DNA of 64,000 bases, taken from Triangularia verruculosa. Lineage: Eukaryota > Ascomycota > Sordariomycetes > Sordariales > Podosporaceae. Position numbers and translations under genes: made by a program. Below, piece after piece: positions 10,434 through 21,349 of this stretch. The stretch is from assembly GCA_033296885.1 (NCBI GenBank), contig MU863878.1:372001-436000 (forward strand), in the 5' to 3' direction. The notes under the pieces are model-generated. The model saw nothing but the letters and a program-made list of their open reading frames with translations. It was not told where the DNA came from and searched no databases. Position 1 is the first letter of the stretch; each line of letters starts with the position of its first letter.

Positions 10434-11755
10434 ATGGCGTCCCGTTCCAGCTCTTCCTCTTCCGTCTTATCTCGCCTTTCCACCCCTGCTAGATCCGACC
10501 GTCAAAGGTCCTCCAGCGGCTCACCCGCCAGGCCCTCTTCCCGGAATGGCCCGCGCTACACTCTCGGACCGATCCGCGCAGTCCTTCAGGATGCTCGAAG
10601 CCCCTACGACGTCGTGCCATTGGCAAACACATCCCGCACCTTTCGCTTCGCCGTCTACTGCATGACATTTGCCTTCAATCTCCTCGAGAGCCAAAAAGGC
10701 CGCAGTGCACTGATCAGTACAGGAATACAGGTCTGGACGACCTGGACCAGTCGTGAAAGACGAGGCATTCGATTCCAGTAGGACCCACGTAGGTACCCAG
10801 AGCTGATGGAACAAGCCGTTGATCAGTTCCTCGAAAGCATTCGAAACGACCCGCCAAACGTCATTGTTAGCACCCGTGTGAGTGGGGAGGGAAAGACTCA
10901 GAGGCTGAACTGGAATGCGTACCTGGGCGGTGACCCTTATGAAGCGAAATCGGGCGTCATTTTTAGACTCAACAAGACGGTGAGTATTTACCATGGAATC
11001 TCGGTGCCTATATGCCCAATACCTTACTTACCACGTTATCCTTCACAAATAGATCATCGACAATGCTGTCTACGCTGCGGACAACAACCACAGGGAAGAC
11101 TTTGAGCGGTTTTGCTTTCTCATGGGGCTGGCGGCAGCACATGAGTTGGTCCACACCTTTGTCGGCTACCTGACTGGCAACTCGGACACGGACACACCCC
11201 CTCGAGTAATCTTCCCAAACATTGCTCCCACTGCACCCCTGCCGGTGACTGACGGCGAGGTGGGTCGGTTCTGGGAAGGCAAGCTTTTGGGGTTCCTTGT
11301 TCAGGCGTGGGAGGACCCGAGAAACCCTCTCGGCGATCGCCAGGCGGGAGAGATGCTCGGGTACCTGTATGACCAGCAATCAAAGCACTACGCACTCGGA
11401 CAGGGGTGGATGAGGGCTTGGGCTTTCCTCGGTATGTATCATGCGAAAAGCTTCACGCCTACTATCTTGGTTAGGCCTCATGACTGCCCGGATACTGACC
11501 GCCGTTGTCGTACCTCTAGACTTTTCAGTTCAACCCGTGAGAAGCGCAGCCCCAGTTCATGTCAGTCGTGGACGCAAAACTATGCAGGAGACGGAGAGGA
11601 GGAAGCATTTCTTTAATAAGAACGACATCCCTGATTCGGTGGACAAAACCGCCTTCGTCGAGCGCATCAACGACTTTCCTGCTCACCGGCTTCCGCTTAC
11701 TGTCGTGCGCGATATCGTGTCTATGGCTGCGCACCCTTCTCGCATTCGCGCCTAA
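10434..11755 (+). CDS. putative HExxH metalloprotease-like protein, possible in-frame stop
   Basis: The frame opens at 10434 (MASRSSSSSSV), runs to 10979, then 11053-11431 and 11520-11755. Introns at 10980-11052 (GTGAGT) and 11432-11519 (GTATGT, TACTGAC branch) join in phase. The problem is a TAG at 10779-10781 in the first exon. It disappears if 10731-10781 is a 51-nt in-phase intron, but the donor (GTCTGG) is weak; otherwise the gene carries a nonsense codon. With that intron the protein has 369 residues: a Ser-rich N-terminus, then HELVH at about 195-199, the HExxH signature of zinc metallopeptidases, in a hydrophobic helix (GLAAAHELVHTFVGYL). The third zinc ligand is not obvious. No signal peptide. 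Function is inferred from the motif alone. Confidence 0.6.
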
Positions 11756-12243
11756 GGAGACAGGAATCATGTTGGATGATGGGTTAATAGGTACGCAATG
11801 AGCAGCAACTAATAGGATAATCTTTTTGTTATTTGCGCTTGTAATTTTGGCGGAAGGAATATGGCCCTGAACACATGACAGCCATGTGATGATGATGCCT
11901 CAGCCTCAGGGATCCCCAAAGGTGTCAAGAGGTCACTGGGTATACATTCAGCCTTCATTCCCTTTGTTGAAAAGTACTCGAACGTCACAGTCGAGCCTAA
12001 TAACCACATGTTGCTGCAATTCTTCCAGTCAATGATTCTAGAAGTCCATCAATTCCCAGCCACCCCCTTCCAATAGCCTCGGCCTATCCACCAATCCCAT
12101 CACCCCCCAACCGGCTCCAGATCATCCACATTTCGACGATATTCAACTAGCTCAAACAATACATACACAAACGGCAACCACAGCACAACAAGCCAGCTCC
12201 AGTCCCAGTCCCGCGGGTCAAGAAGGTATGCGTAGGGCAACAA
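11756..12243. other. convergent 3' flanks
   Basis: A short region between two convergent genes, containing only their 3' flanks. Nothing else is visible. Confidence 0.5.
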
Positions 12244-14103
12244 CTAAGCACCCTTTCCAGCAATCTTCTCCGCAATACCATCCGTCTCAAACCTCGCCTC
12301 GTCCATGTTCCTCACAAATGTAACGTACCACCTCACCGTGTGGATATGATTGACCATGCTGACCCTTTCGTCAACAGTGTGGATCTTGCCCAGGCCAACC
12401 TCATCGTCCGCATCGTAGCCGGGAGAAAATCGGAAGATGTGTCTTGTCAAATCCCAGTAATACCGCGTGTCAGTGTTCCCTGTCATGATTCCCGGGGTAA
12501 CAATGACCTTCTTCCCGTAGACGGCGCGGACGGTGCCAGCGAGGGTTGCGAATGGGCTGTTGGTTGAGCCATCGGCTGGGGAGATGGGGGCCACCTCGAG
12601 CCTGTTGAATGTGGCAGACAGATGGATCGAGTTGGGTCCCTCTTGGGAGTCGTCGAATGCGTGGAGGGTGAGGTTGTACTTCTTTGCGATCTCGTTGCCG
12701 AGAGAAGTGAGGCGGTCTGTGACGACCTTTGTAGTCTCGCCGATATTGATACGATGGTTGACTGTTACTGTAGCACGCTCGGGGAGAGCATTGTTCTTGA
12801 TGCCGCCGGAGATGACGTCTACCGCTTGAGAAGTCTGCATGAGATACTTGATCGCCGGACCCTGCTTCGCGGCCTCGAGCGCCAGACGATCAGGCTTGTT
12901 GCGGTTGTGGCAGTTGATAGGTTTTCCGAATGTGCTCTCAGCTAGGAGTTTCTTGAGCTTCTTCGGGAAGCTGTCCGAGTAACCGGCGCCGCACTGGAGC
13001 TGTGAGTAATACGGGTTTTCTTCGACTAGGCGTGTGGGATATTGCTCAGACTCGATCTTGGTGATGAACTCGCTGAGGACACCGATACTAGTGTGATCAG
13101 GCGGGATAGAAGAGTGGCCGCCCGGCATTCGGACCGTGATCTTGATGTCGACGTAGCCCTTCTCGGCTGTTCCTGGCTTCGCGAACAGAGTACCCCAGGT
13201 CTCCTCAAAACTGGCACCTTCATCAACGATGACGGCGACGCCATCCTTGCCGTACCTGTCTTGAATGAAGGCGGAAAGGGTTGATGCCCCCCGTCTGCCG
13301 GAAACCTCTTCGTCGAAGCCAAAGGAGAGGAGAATCGTGCGCTTTGGTTCGTAATTGGCTTCCAGAAGCAACTGAAGGGTCTCCAGCAATGCGATAAGTG
13401 TGTTTTTGCAGTCGGCAGCTCCACGGCCCCAGATGTATTTGCCATCATAGGCACCGCTCCTACATCAGTTATTAGTATGGCCGTCGAAAGTAGTTGTAAC
13501 CAGAACATACCATGGTGGATGTGTCCAAGAGCCAATCGTCTCAGCCGGCACGGGTACGGTATCCTGATGTGCCATCAATAGCGTCGGCTTCAGGCCATCG
13601 TCGCTCCCCTTCCATGTGTACAGCAGACCATGGGTGTTGACCTTTTCAACCAGTAGCTTCTCGTGGACCAAGGGGAACGTCTTCTCCAAAAACTTGTGGA
13701 AAGTAAAGAAAACTTCCCATCTCGGGTCCTGGCCGACATCGCCGAGGTCGTCAAACGACACTGTCTTCACTTGGACCGCGCCAGAAAGACGGTCAACGCT
13801 AGCGTTCCGGAACGCGTCGCCTTCGATAATGTTGACGAGTTTATCCAATTCCTCATTTTTTCCAGGGAAAAGTGGCTCCGGTTGCGCGCACTGGCGCTTG
13901 AAATCGGGCTCGCGCGTCGCAAGAGGTAGCAGTGGGCGGTCAGCGAGATATGAGATGCCGTACAGGCTGATGACCAAGCAAATGAGGACGTAATGAGAGA
14001 CGCCCCTAAAGGTTCTGGGGACGTCTGCTGGACGCTCATCCTTCCTGTCTGTAGTGACGCTGGGCGTCTTGTGAGACGGTATGATCATCTTTTCGTCTGC
14101 CAT
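12244..14103 (-). CDS. M20 family peptidase, Cps1-like Gly-Xaa carboxypeptidase
   Basis: Exon 1 is 14103-13511 and exon 2 is 13459-12244. The 51-nt intron (13460-13510) has a GTATGT donor, an ATACTAAT branch region and a TAG acceptor. The product has 602 residues. One transmembrane helix at about 38-54 (YVLICLVISLYGISY) makes it a type II membrane protein, as yeast Cps1, which is delivered to the vacuole. The metal-binding signature is intact: LMAHQDTVPV (H179, D181), GRGAADCKN with the bridging D214, and DEE at 247-249 with the catalytic and metal-binding Glu. A His near the C-terminus (LTRHIFRFSP) fits the last zinc ligand. Expected role: release of C-terminal residues from peptides such as Gly-Xaa during vacuolar nitrogen recycling. 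Confidence 0.93.
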
Positions 14104-15732
14104 CGTTGTGTGTATTCCATGTGATGGGGGATGAGAAACAGTGAGAAACAGGTGGGATTAAGGCGATGAGGTGGGGGTAGGATGGCGCCTGAGACACTGT
14201 GGGGCCCCCTGAATCGCCGCCGTTGCCGAGGGGTTTGTGGTGAACGAAGCCATACTGACCAATCAAATCTCTCAATTCATGCTATGAGGTAACTGAACGA
14301 TTAGTAAGAATTGCTTGTATGATCAATGACGACGGACTTGAATCCAAGTCATGGCCAGAGCAGCGAATGTTCCAGGTCCTCATGAACTGTCCTCCCTCAA
14401 AACATAGGTAGAAACCTGGAACCTGGAATGCATGGTACATGGATACTCCATGGCAAGCAGCTGGGAGGTAAACAACAGGAACCGATGACATGGCTACACT
14501 CAATGACGTTGTATCTCCACCGCATCTCACAGTAGGATTTGAGAATCCGACAATTCCGATCAATTCATCAGGTCTCACGACCAAAATACCTAGGGAGTAT
14601 TCCACCATAATGCCCGGTGTTTCTGTGGTTCATGATAGATTTGGGGTGCATAATTCAATGGATGTGATTTCATGAAAACGAAGTCCCTTGCCGGCTATCA
14701 TGCCATTCAAGCAGATTCCAACATGTGGTCACAGAGTGACGGGATGCCAGCGAGACTTCTCTCTCTGGTGGCCGACCAGGCGTTATGTTTGCTAAGCGGT
14801 CCTCGTCGCAAGAGAGAAATGGGTGGTCCAAGCCCGAGGCTCCTGAGCAGTGGGCACTCCCGTCGCCGAGAAAGAGGACTTGTTCCCAGAAGGGCCACAC
14901 AACAGGACTCAAAGGGGCACCTTCCCTCTTTGCAAGCCCTAACTAGGTGGACAGGGAAGGGCATCGAGGCATCTGGCAGTGTACCTAGGGTTTTGCTTTC
15001 CCACAAAAGCTCAATGGTCTTTCTTCCTTGCCACTTTTTCTGACAAGGCCCAACACTTCTCTCCATCTTCTTCACCCACTGCAAACCAAGAACAATAACA
15101 ACAGCACGCAGTCAGCCTCCAGCCATCGTAACCAACTTTCAAGACGCGATACCTGGTGTCATCAACTGCAGACACCCTCTCCGCTGACAAGAGCCACTCC
15201 TCTCTCTGCGGCTGAGAACCCATCATCGTATCTCTTCAACTTCCAGCACCTTGACGACGATGTCTTCTGGACCCTACATAATCACCTTTCGAGGTCAAGC
15301 AGCTGTTTAGCTGCGAGATTGAAGGCTACCAAGGTCTGGTATGCCGTCCAACTTCCATCTCATTCGTGCGCTCTAAACAACCCTATTCTCTCCCGGCGCG
15401 ATGTGCTTACCATTTGTCTCCATGCAGGGTGGCGACCGATGATGAGTTGCTTCATCGGGACACCGATGACGAGCTGCTCCATCGCCTGTGCTCGGTTCTC
15501 CCAGGAGATTATCAGCGTGTATAGTCTGCTAAACCCGTCGCAACTTACTGCGGCCGGTCCCAATGGAGTCTGAAATTCGGCGGTAACCAGCTACTGGAAA
15601 TTGGAGATGGGAGAAGGGATTGGGGGTTGGGTATGGCGTTGTAAAAGAGGGCATTTTCACTGCTTGGCGGCTGCTTGTCTGCGCCACTAAAAGTCGAAAC
15701 CGTCAATCTAAAATTGACTGGAACAATTCATT
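14104..15732. other. no gene supported
   Basis: Only short competing frames are seen. A 181-codon open frame at about 15028-15573 (plus) has no ATG and no recognisable domain. The left part holds the promoter of the Cps1-like gene. Confidence 0.45.
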
Positions 15733-15954
15733 ATTCTGTGGAGCAGGATGGCATTCACGATATCACGGCAAGGCTCGATGGGGCAGTTCAATGAGGTGGT
15801 ATTCTTGGCGTATGGGTCTGACAGGTGGATGGAATGCTCTGGTGGGATATAAATATGGTCCTGTACGCTCTTTTGGACCTTTTCCTTTTGTTCAGTCAAT
15901 ATCATCAGTTCAATATGTGCTCCAAGATAACTGCGTGGGTTCCAAACTCAACAT
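15733..15954. repeat. dispersed repeat, copy 1
   Basis: This segment is clearly similar to 40999-41296 in the same orientation. Shared blocks include GGTCTGACAGGTGGATGG, GATATAAATATGG, TTTTGTTCAGTCAATA and GGGTTCCAAACTCAACAT. The right copy has extra internal sequence. Neither copy shows heavy RIP. It lies about 60 bp left of the copia target site. Confidence 0.75.
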
Positions 15955-16017
15955 ATTCTCTCCCAAATTGTTGTCGAGTTCTCGGTGATTCCCACTCTTC
16001 TAAACAAAGCTTGCTAG

Positions 16018-16171
16018 TGTCAAAATAGTCAACCGGGCCCACTGTTAAGGAATTAATATCTTGGCAGTGGGACCTGGGCCACTGGGTTCGGCCTTTTCCA
16101 GCCACCTGGGCAACTCACCCTCGTACAACACCAGAATTGACACCCTTTTGAACCCCACATATGATTTGACA
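16018..16171 (+). repeat. copia 5' LTR
   Basis: 154 bp with perfect 7-bp terminal inverted repeats TGTCAAA/TTTGACA. By eye it is identical to the 3' LTR and shows no RIP-type changes. Preceded by target duplication GCTAG. Confidence 0.95.
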
Positions 16172-16184
16172 ATTCGCAGTCAGA

Positions 16185-17700
16185 GTGTCGTACAAGATAC
16201 CAAATATTGAAGCTATTCACGCCTATACCAACCTCAACAACACCATCAACAAGATATCCACCAAAACCACTACCGGTTCCACCTTCAGGCTCAAGCGCTC
16301 GGAAGACTGGGACGCGTTCGAACGCGCCATCAAAATCATCGCCCAAAGGCACTGGGACCTGTATATCAACCCGGAGACGCGTCAACCGCTTCCCGAGGAA
16401 CCGGTGGCCATAGATATCAACAGCCCTCGGTACTAGAAGAAGCTCTCCGCCCTCCAGCGGTACAAGGAGGAACTATCGGCCTACACGGAGTACTGTAAAC
16501 AACGGGCCGCGATCCAGGCCTTACGCGCGCAAGCCCGGCCCAACACCCGGAACCTGCCCGAATACCCGGAGGAGGTTTACGAGCCGATCTTCCGGTTTGA
16601 GGACCTCGTTCCGAAGGCAGCCCAAGAATACGAGCGCGATTCCCGCTCGGGTGGTATCGACCGAGACCGATACAACGCGGTCCAGGCCACCCTACAGGCG
16701 CTGGCCCGATACGTCACGGAGTACGTCGACCCGGAGCAAATCGACACCCACTGCTAGGGTGAGGAAGACTTTATTACTACGTTTGACTCCCTGCGCAAGG
16801 CTCTTAAGCTACAAGACGACTAATTCCGCCTCGATCAACAATAAAGGCTTCGAGACTATATTCGAGACCTAAAGAAGGCCACCACACCGGAGAGAGTTAT
16901 CGAGTGGACCAATAAGTAGGAGCAGGTCTTTAACGTAGCCTACCGTTACGGAGCCTTAGATATATGGGACCCAGCTACGTAGTTCACTGACCTAATGGGA
17001 TAAGCTATGGGCTACGCCTACCTTAAGACCTGGGCCACTATGTATAATATTACCTATAGGGACTAGGTTACGCAAGGCCGTCACTAGGTTAAAGATATTG
17101 CTAAGGACCTTAAGGACTATATTAAGATTTCTAACTAAGGTACCGTAAAGAAGGGTAATACCTACTAGGGAGCCGCCTTCTCTACTTATAATGGCCAGGA
17201 CAATAATTACGATGATATAAAGGCCAGGGCGCCGCCTAAAGGCCTACAAATCTGGCTCCCTCTTAATTAAAGGGATAGTTTTAATAAGTATAGGAGAGCC
17301 GATACGAGTAGGACTTTATACCTATAGGCGAAAAGGACGGCTAAGTGCAGGGTTTATAAGAGCCTTGGCTACGACCTAGAAGGGTATTAGTACCTCTTTT
17401 TGGAACTAGTTTTATACGGTTCTACGTAAAAAGGTAACGACGTTATTAAGGAGCTGATTAAATACTATTAGTTAATTAATTTAGAGCTAAATAAAGAGAT
17501 AGAGAAAGTAAAGAGGGGTAAGAAGAGAAGTAATTTTAAGGAGTAGCTAAGAAATTAATTACCGTAGGTTTAGGAAGGCTGGAGCGCGTGGGACGCTATT
17601 GTAGCTACCTATTATAGGCGTTAATAGGGGAACCCGTTAATAGGGAATTCGGTTTTTTTAATTTAAAGGTGTAAGGAAAGTATAGGAGCCTCCGGCCGTA
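16185..17700 (+). pseudogene. copia gag relic
   Basis: The frame starting near 16185 encodes a gag-like helical protein (SEDWDAFERAIKIIAQRHW). For the first 500-600 bp it is broken only by a few TAG codons. From about 16,900 stops become dense and the sequence turns TA-rich. The pattern is RIP decay increasing away from the LTR. A nucleocapsid zinc knuckle is no longer recognisable. Confidence 0.8.
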
Positions 17701-17726
17701 TAGGTTAAAACGCCACCTTTCTAGCT

Positions 17727-18512
17727 ATGGAATACCCACTCCGGCATTTAGCTATTTTAGACTCCGGCGCTACTATATATATATTTAATAATATCCTTAG
17801 GTTTAATAACTTCCGGCCCGCCCCACCGGGGGACTACCTTACGGCCGGCAACTCCATCGTCCCGATTATCGGATACGGAGAAGTCGACGTTAAAGTTAAA
17901 ACTAGCCGTGGCCGACGGATCCTACGGTTATATAACGTAGCTTACTGTAGGGACTTTGCTATTAACTTGGTTTCGTTTAAAGCTTTACGGGAACTTAGCT
18001 ACTGGTGGAAAAATAAGATCCTAGATAATATGCTAATGATAGACTCTGGTTAGGAAGTTGCCTTATTTAAAGAGGCCTATGGGTAGACCGTTGTTAAGAG
18101 AATACGAGCCGATATTATACTTTTAGAGGTTATTACCTGGCGTAACGCCTTTTTTAATTACGGTAGGCGTACGAATTCGGCCGCTTTACCTGCCCTCTGG
18201 TACCTACGGTTCGGCTACGCTAATAAAAAAGCCGCAAGTAAACTTACCGAAAATATACGAGGTGTGAGGTTCCGGGACCGGTACGCTCCTTTAACCGTTC
18301 CTTTAGAGCTACCGGGCCCTAATACCGACTACTATACCCTACCACCGGTGCCTATAGGCTTGGGGGTGGAGGAAGACTATACGTGTCTAGTAGTGGGAGA
18401 GTGCGAGGCCTGTATTATGGCTAAGATCCGGAATATGCGGAGTACGGAGGAAAGGGAAGAGCCTAGTTACCTAGGTGAAGTGTTTACCGTGGACCTTTCC
18501 GAGTACGAGGAG
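17727..18512 (+). pseudogene. copia protease and integrase N-terminal part
   Basis: The aspartic protease active site ILDSGAT lies at about 17755. A pre-integrase zinc-finger-type region follows (ALWYLRFGYANKK and CEACIMAKI at about 18190-18430). The integrase core begins (EVFTVDLSEYEE) and stops where the gypsy element is inserted after 18512. Reading continues in phase at 26005 with EVPLGFRYLLLFF, confirming the insertion point. Only a few stops remain here, fewer than in the neighbouring gag segment. Confidence 0.85.
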
Positions 18513-18903
18513 TGTCACAATCGTTGATGAAGGACCAACGCACGGAGCGCGGGGCGCTCCCAGCCAATCATTACGGACCAATCAGGAGTGGAGCGAAAGG
18601 ATCACGGTGATCCCGGTGAGCAGAGCGACAAGCTCACGGTGAGCATAGTGAGCTATGGGAAGGAAAGGTGATCCAGATCACCTTTGGGAAACGTGATCTG
18701 GGTGATCCACAGATCTATATATACGGAGGAACTAGATAGCTTGTAGATAGTTCCGTAGTATACAATCACAGCTTATATTCACGGGATCTTATGTTTACAT
18801 TGAGACATCTTATTATATACTGTTTAGCTATACCGAACTAATTATCAGAAGTTACCTTCAACCGAGTATCCCTTTCAGAGGTTCTGTATAAAGGTTCGTC
18901 ACA
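18513..18903 (+). repeat. gypsy 5' LTR
   Basis: 391 bp, TGTCACAATCG...TTCGTCACA, with TATATATACGGAGG as a likely TATA region. Its outer two-thirds look unmutated. Its inner third carries RIP-type changes relative to the 3' LTR. Confidence 0.95.
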
Positions 18904-18959
18904 CGTTACATACTCACTTCAACTCTATCATCGGATAAATTAAAGGCGCTAAGTTAAAC

Positions 18960-19900
18960 GCTATAGCCGGAAATACTAATACCCAACCTACCATCGACTA
19001 ACTCCTTACTCGTATCTAGAAGCTCGAAGACAAGTCGCGCCTCTCTTACGACGCCCTCGCGCAAGAAAACGACATACTCCACAGGGAGATCGGTACCTTA
19101 CGTAAAGAAGGAGATCGCGCCAAGCTCAAGGCTCCCGACCGATACGGAGGAGCTAAAGGAGAGCTAGGAGGATTTTTAATCCAACTTAAAACATATTTTC
19201 GGTACTACCCTTCCCGTTTTCCGGATAAAAAATCTAAAGTAATATACGCCGCATCCAAACTCAAGGATAAAGCCCTTACCTAGTTCGAGCCCATTTTAAG
19301 AGACTATTTCGATAATAAATACGACGAAAGGGAGGATATTACTAAGAAGTACTTTAAAACGTATAAAGGATTCGAGGAGAAAATCAAAGAGGTATTCGGA
19401 GAATATAATAAAGGTAGGCGTACCTAGAAGTAACTAGCCAACCTTAAGCAAACTAGATTTACTACTAATTATACTATAATATTCAGGACAGACGTACTCC
19501 GTAACGAGATTAACAACGAAAGGTTAATATAGTTATTCTATAATAAGCTTAAGGAAGAAGTTAAAGATAAGCTATATCGATAAAAATAACCGGAGATTAT
19601 CGACGAATATATCGTAATAGCGGTCCGTATCGACGATCGGTAATATCAGCGCTGTAAAAAGCGCAAGGACATACGCGTATAAGGACCCTACCGACTTAAC
19701 GACAAGAAAAAAAGACGGCCTTATAGGACTTACGTCTTAGGGACTACCTACGTAGAGCCTATAAAAGTAGACGTAATTTAAAAACGGTTTAAAGGAAAGA
19801 ACGATGTTAAATATTTTAATTACGGGAAGATAGGCTACTTTAAGAGAGACTACCGGTTATCTAAGTAATTTAATTAAAAAAAAAGAGAAATAGCGGTAGT
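18960..19900 (+). pseudogene. gypsy gag relic with CCHC zinc knuckle
   Basis: Retrotransposon gag-type helical sequence is readable around stops (KAPDRYGGAKGELGGFLIQL at about 19120-19190). A zinc knuckle of the C-x2-C-x4-H-x4-C type is recognisable near 19810-19860, with its first Cys and His now converted to Tyr by RIP-type changes (YFNYGKIGYFKRD). Confidence 0.8.
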
Positions 19901-21349
19901 AGCTAAAACTACGTAAGTTATCGAGATCTCTAATACCGAGTACGCCTACGAGGATTTTCAGAACTTAGCGGACGATTATACCGATAGCGACTATAAGTAT
20001 AAGGCCTAGGAAGGAGAGTTAATAGTCGATTTTAAAGGGGAAGACCGCGTTATAGGATAAAAGCTACTAATTAAAGGGGCTATAAGATTAGAAGAAAGCA
20101 CTACTCTAGGGCCCTCTAAGGAAACTATATAGTAATTAAGGCAGGTTTTTACCTTAATTAATGCCTCGGTCTAAGATACGGAAGGGACTATAAAGCGGGT
20201 AAAGAAGCGAGTTTAAAGACTCGAGGAGGTAATAGTAGAGCTTTAGGAATAGTGAGAAGCTATCGAACGGTAATATTATAACCTCGAAAATAAGGTAGCG
20301 TAAGTTACTAATAGTAATTAGCCGACTATATAGTTATAGTAAGGAAACGAATATTAGATAATCCCCGAGAAGAAGTTTAATAACGAATTTGCAGTATTCT
20401 TTATAGGCGAAAAGACCTAGGGTGAATATTAGGTATTATAATCGACGGTTAATACTGGATTTACGTAAGTATTAAGAGAATATCTAACATTCGGATAATA
20501 TACTTATTACGAAGGGGATACTCCGTAGGTCTACCTACGATATCCGGAGCATAGGAGGATACTATAGTTCCAGTATATCGCTTATATATGTAAGGAATAC
20601 TACTAGTTAAAAGCCCTTAACCGGTATTAGCTAATTAGGGGGTTTACCTAGATAGGTGGACCGATACCGGTACGGAATATACTTATAAGGTAAAGAATAT
20701 TGAAGGAAGAGTTAAACGATTACTTCCTATAGAAATTGGAGGACCCGGTCGAATTAAATGGACTTTAGACTATACAGGTCACACCTAGGTACGTAAGGTA
20801 TTGCCTCGATTAGATAGTAAATTAGGAAGAGAATACCGACGGATTTAGCTTAACGGGGTATAAGAATGTAGATTACGCCTTTTACCTATAGGCGAAGGCC
20901 CGGAAGTACTACGAAGCTAGCCCTAGGGTACGAAAGATATGTAATAAGAAAAGGGCCTAGAATAGTGCCAGGAATAAGAAGTAGAAGGAAGCTTAACGAC
21001 GATAGTTAGCCGATTTCGAGTTGCTAAATAATTTAATCGAAGAGGACGCTCTAAAGGTGTAATAATAGTCGGGAAAAGGGCCACGGCTTTTTGCGGAGGC
21101 CGAAAACCTCTAAAGGACCATAAACGATATATTAGTGAGGTCGCTATAGTATAGAGGAGGGGTATAAAAGATAAGAGACTATAAGTAGTAGCGCGTTAGA
21201 AGGGTTTTTAAACGTAAATACTTATAAATAATGGAGCAAAAGCGGACTTAATTTTACCCAAATTTGTATAATAAGCCCGGGTTCTATAAAGGAAAAAGAA
21301 AGAAGAGGTTATTATAAAGGGACCCTTCCCTATATAGTTAATAACTAAA

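Noticed and set aside
15028..15573. 181-codon open frame on the plus strand
   Set aside because: No ATG at its start, no recognised domain, and other frames are equally plausible.
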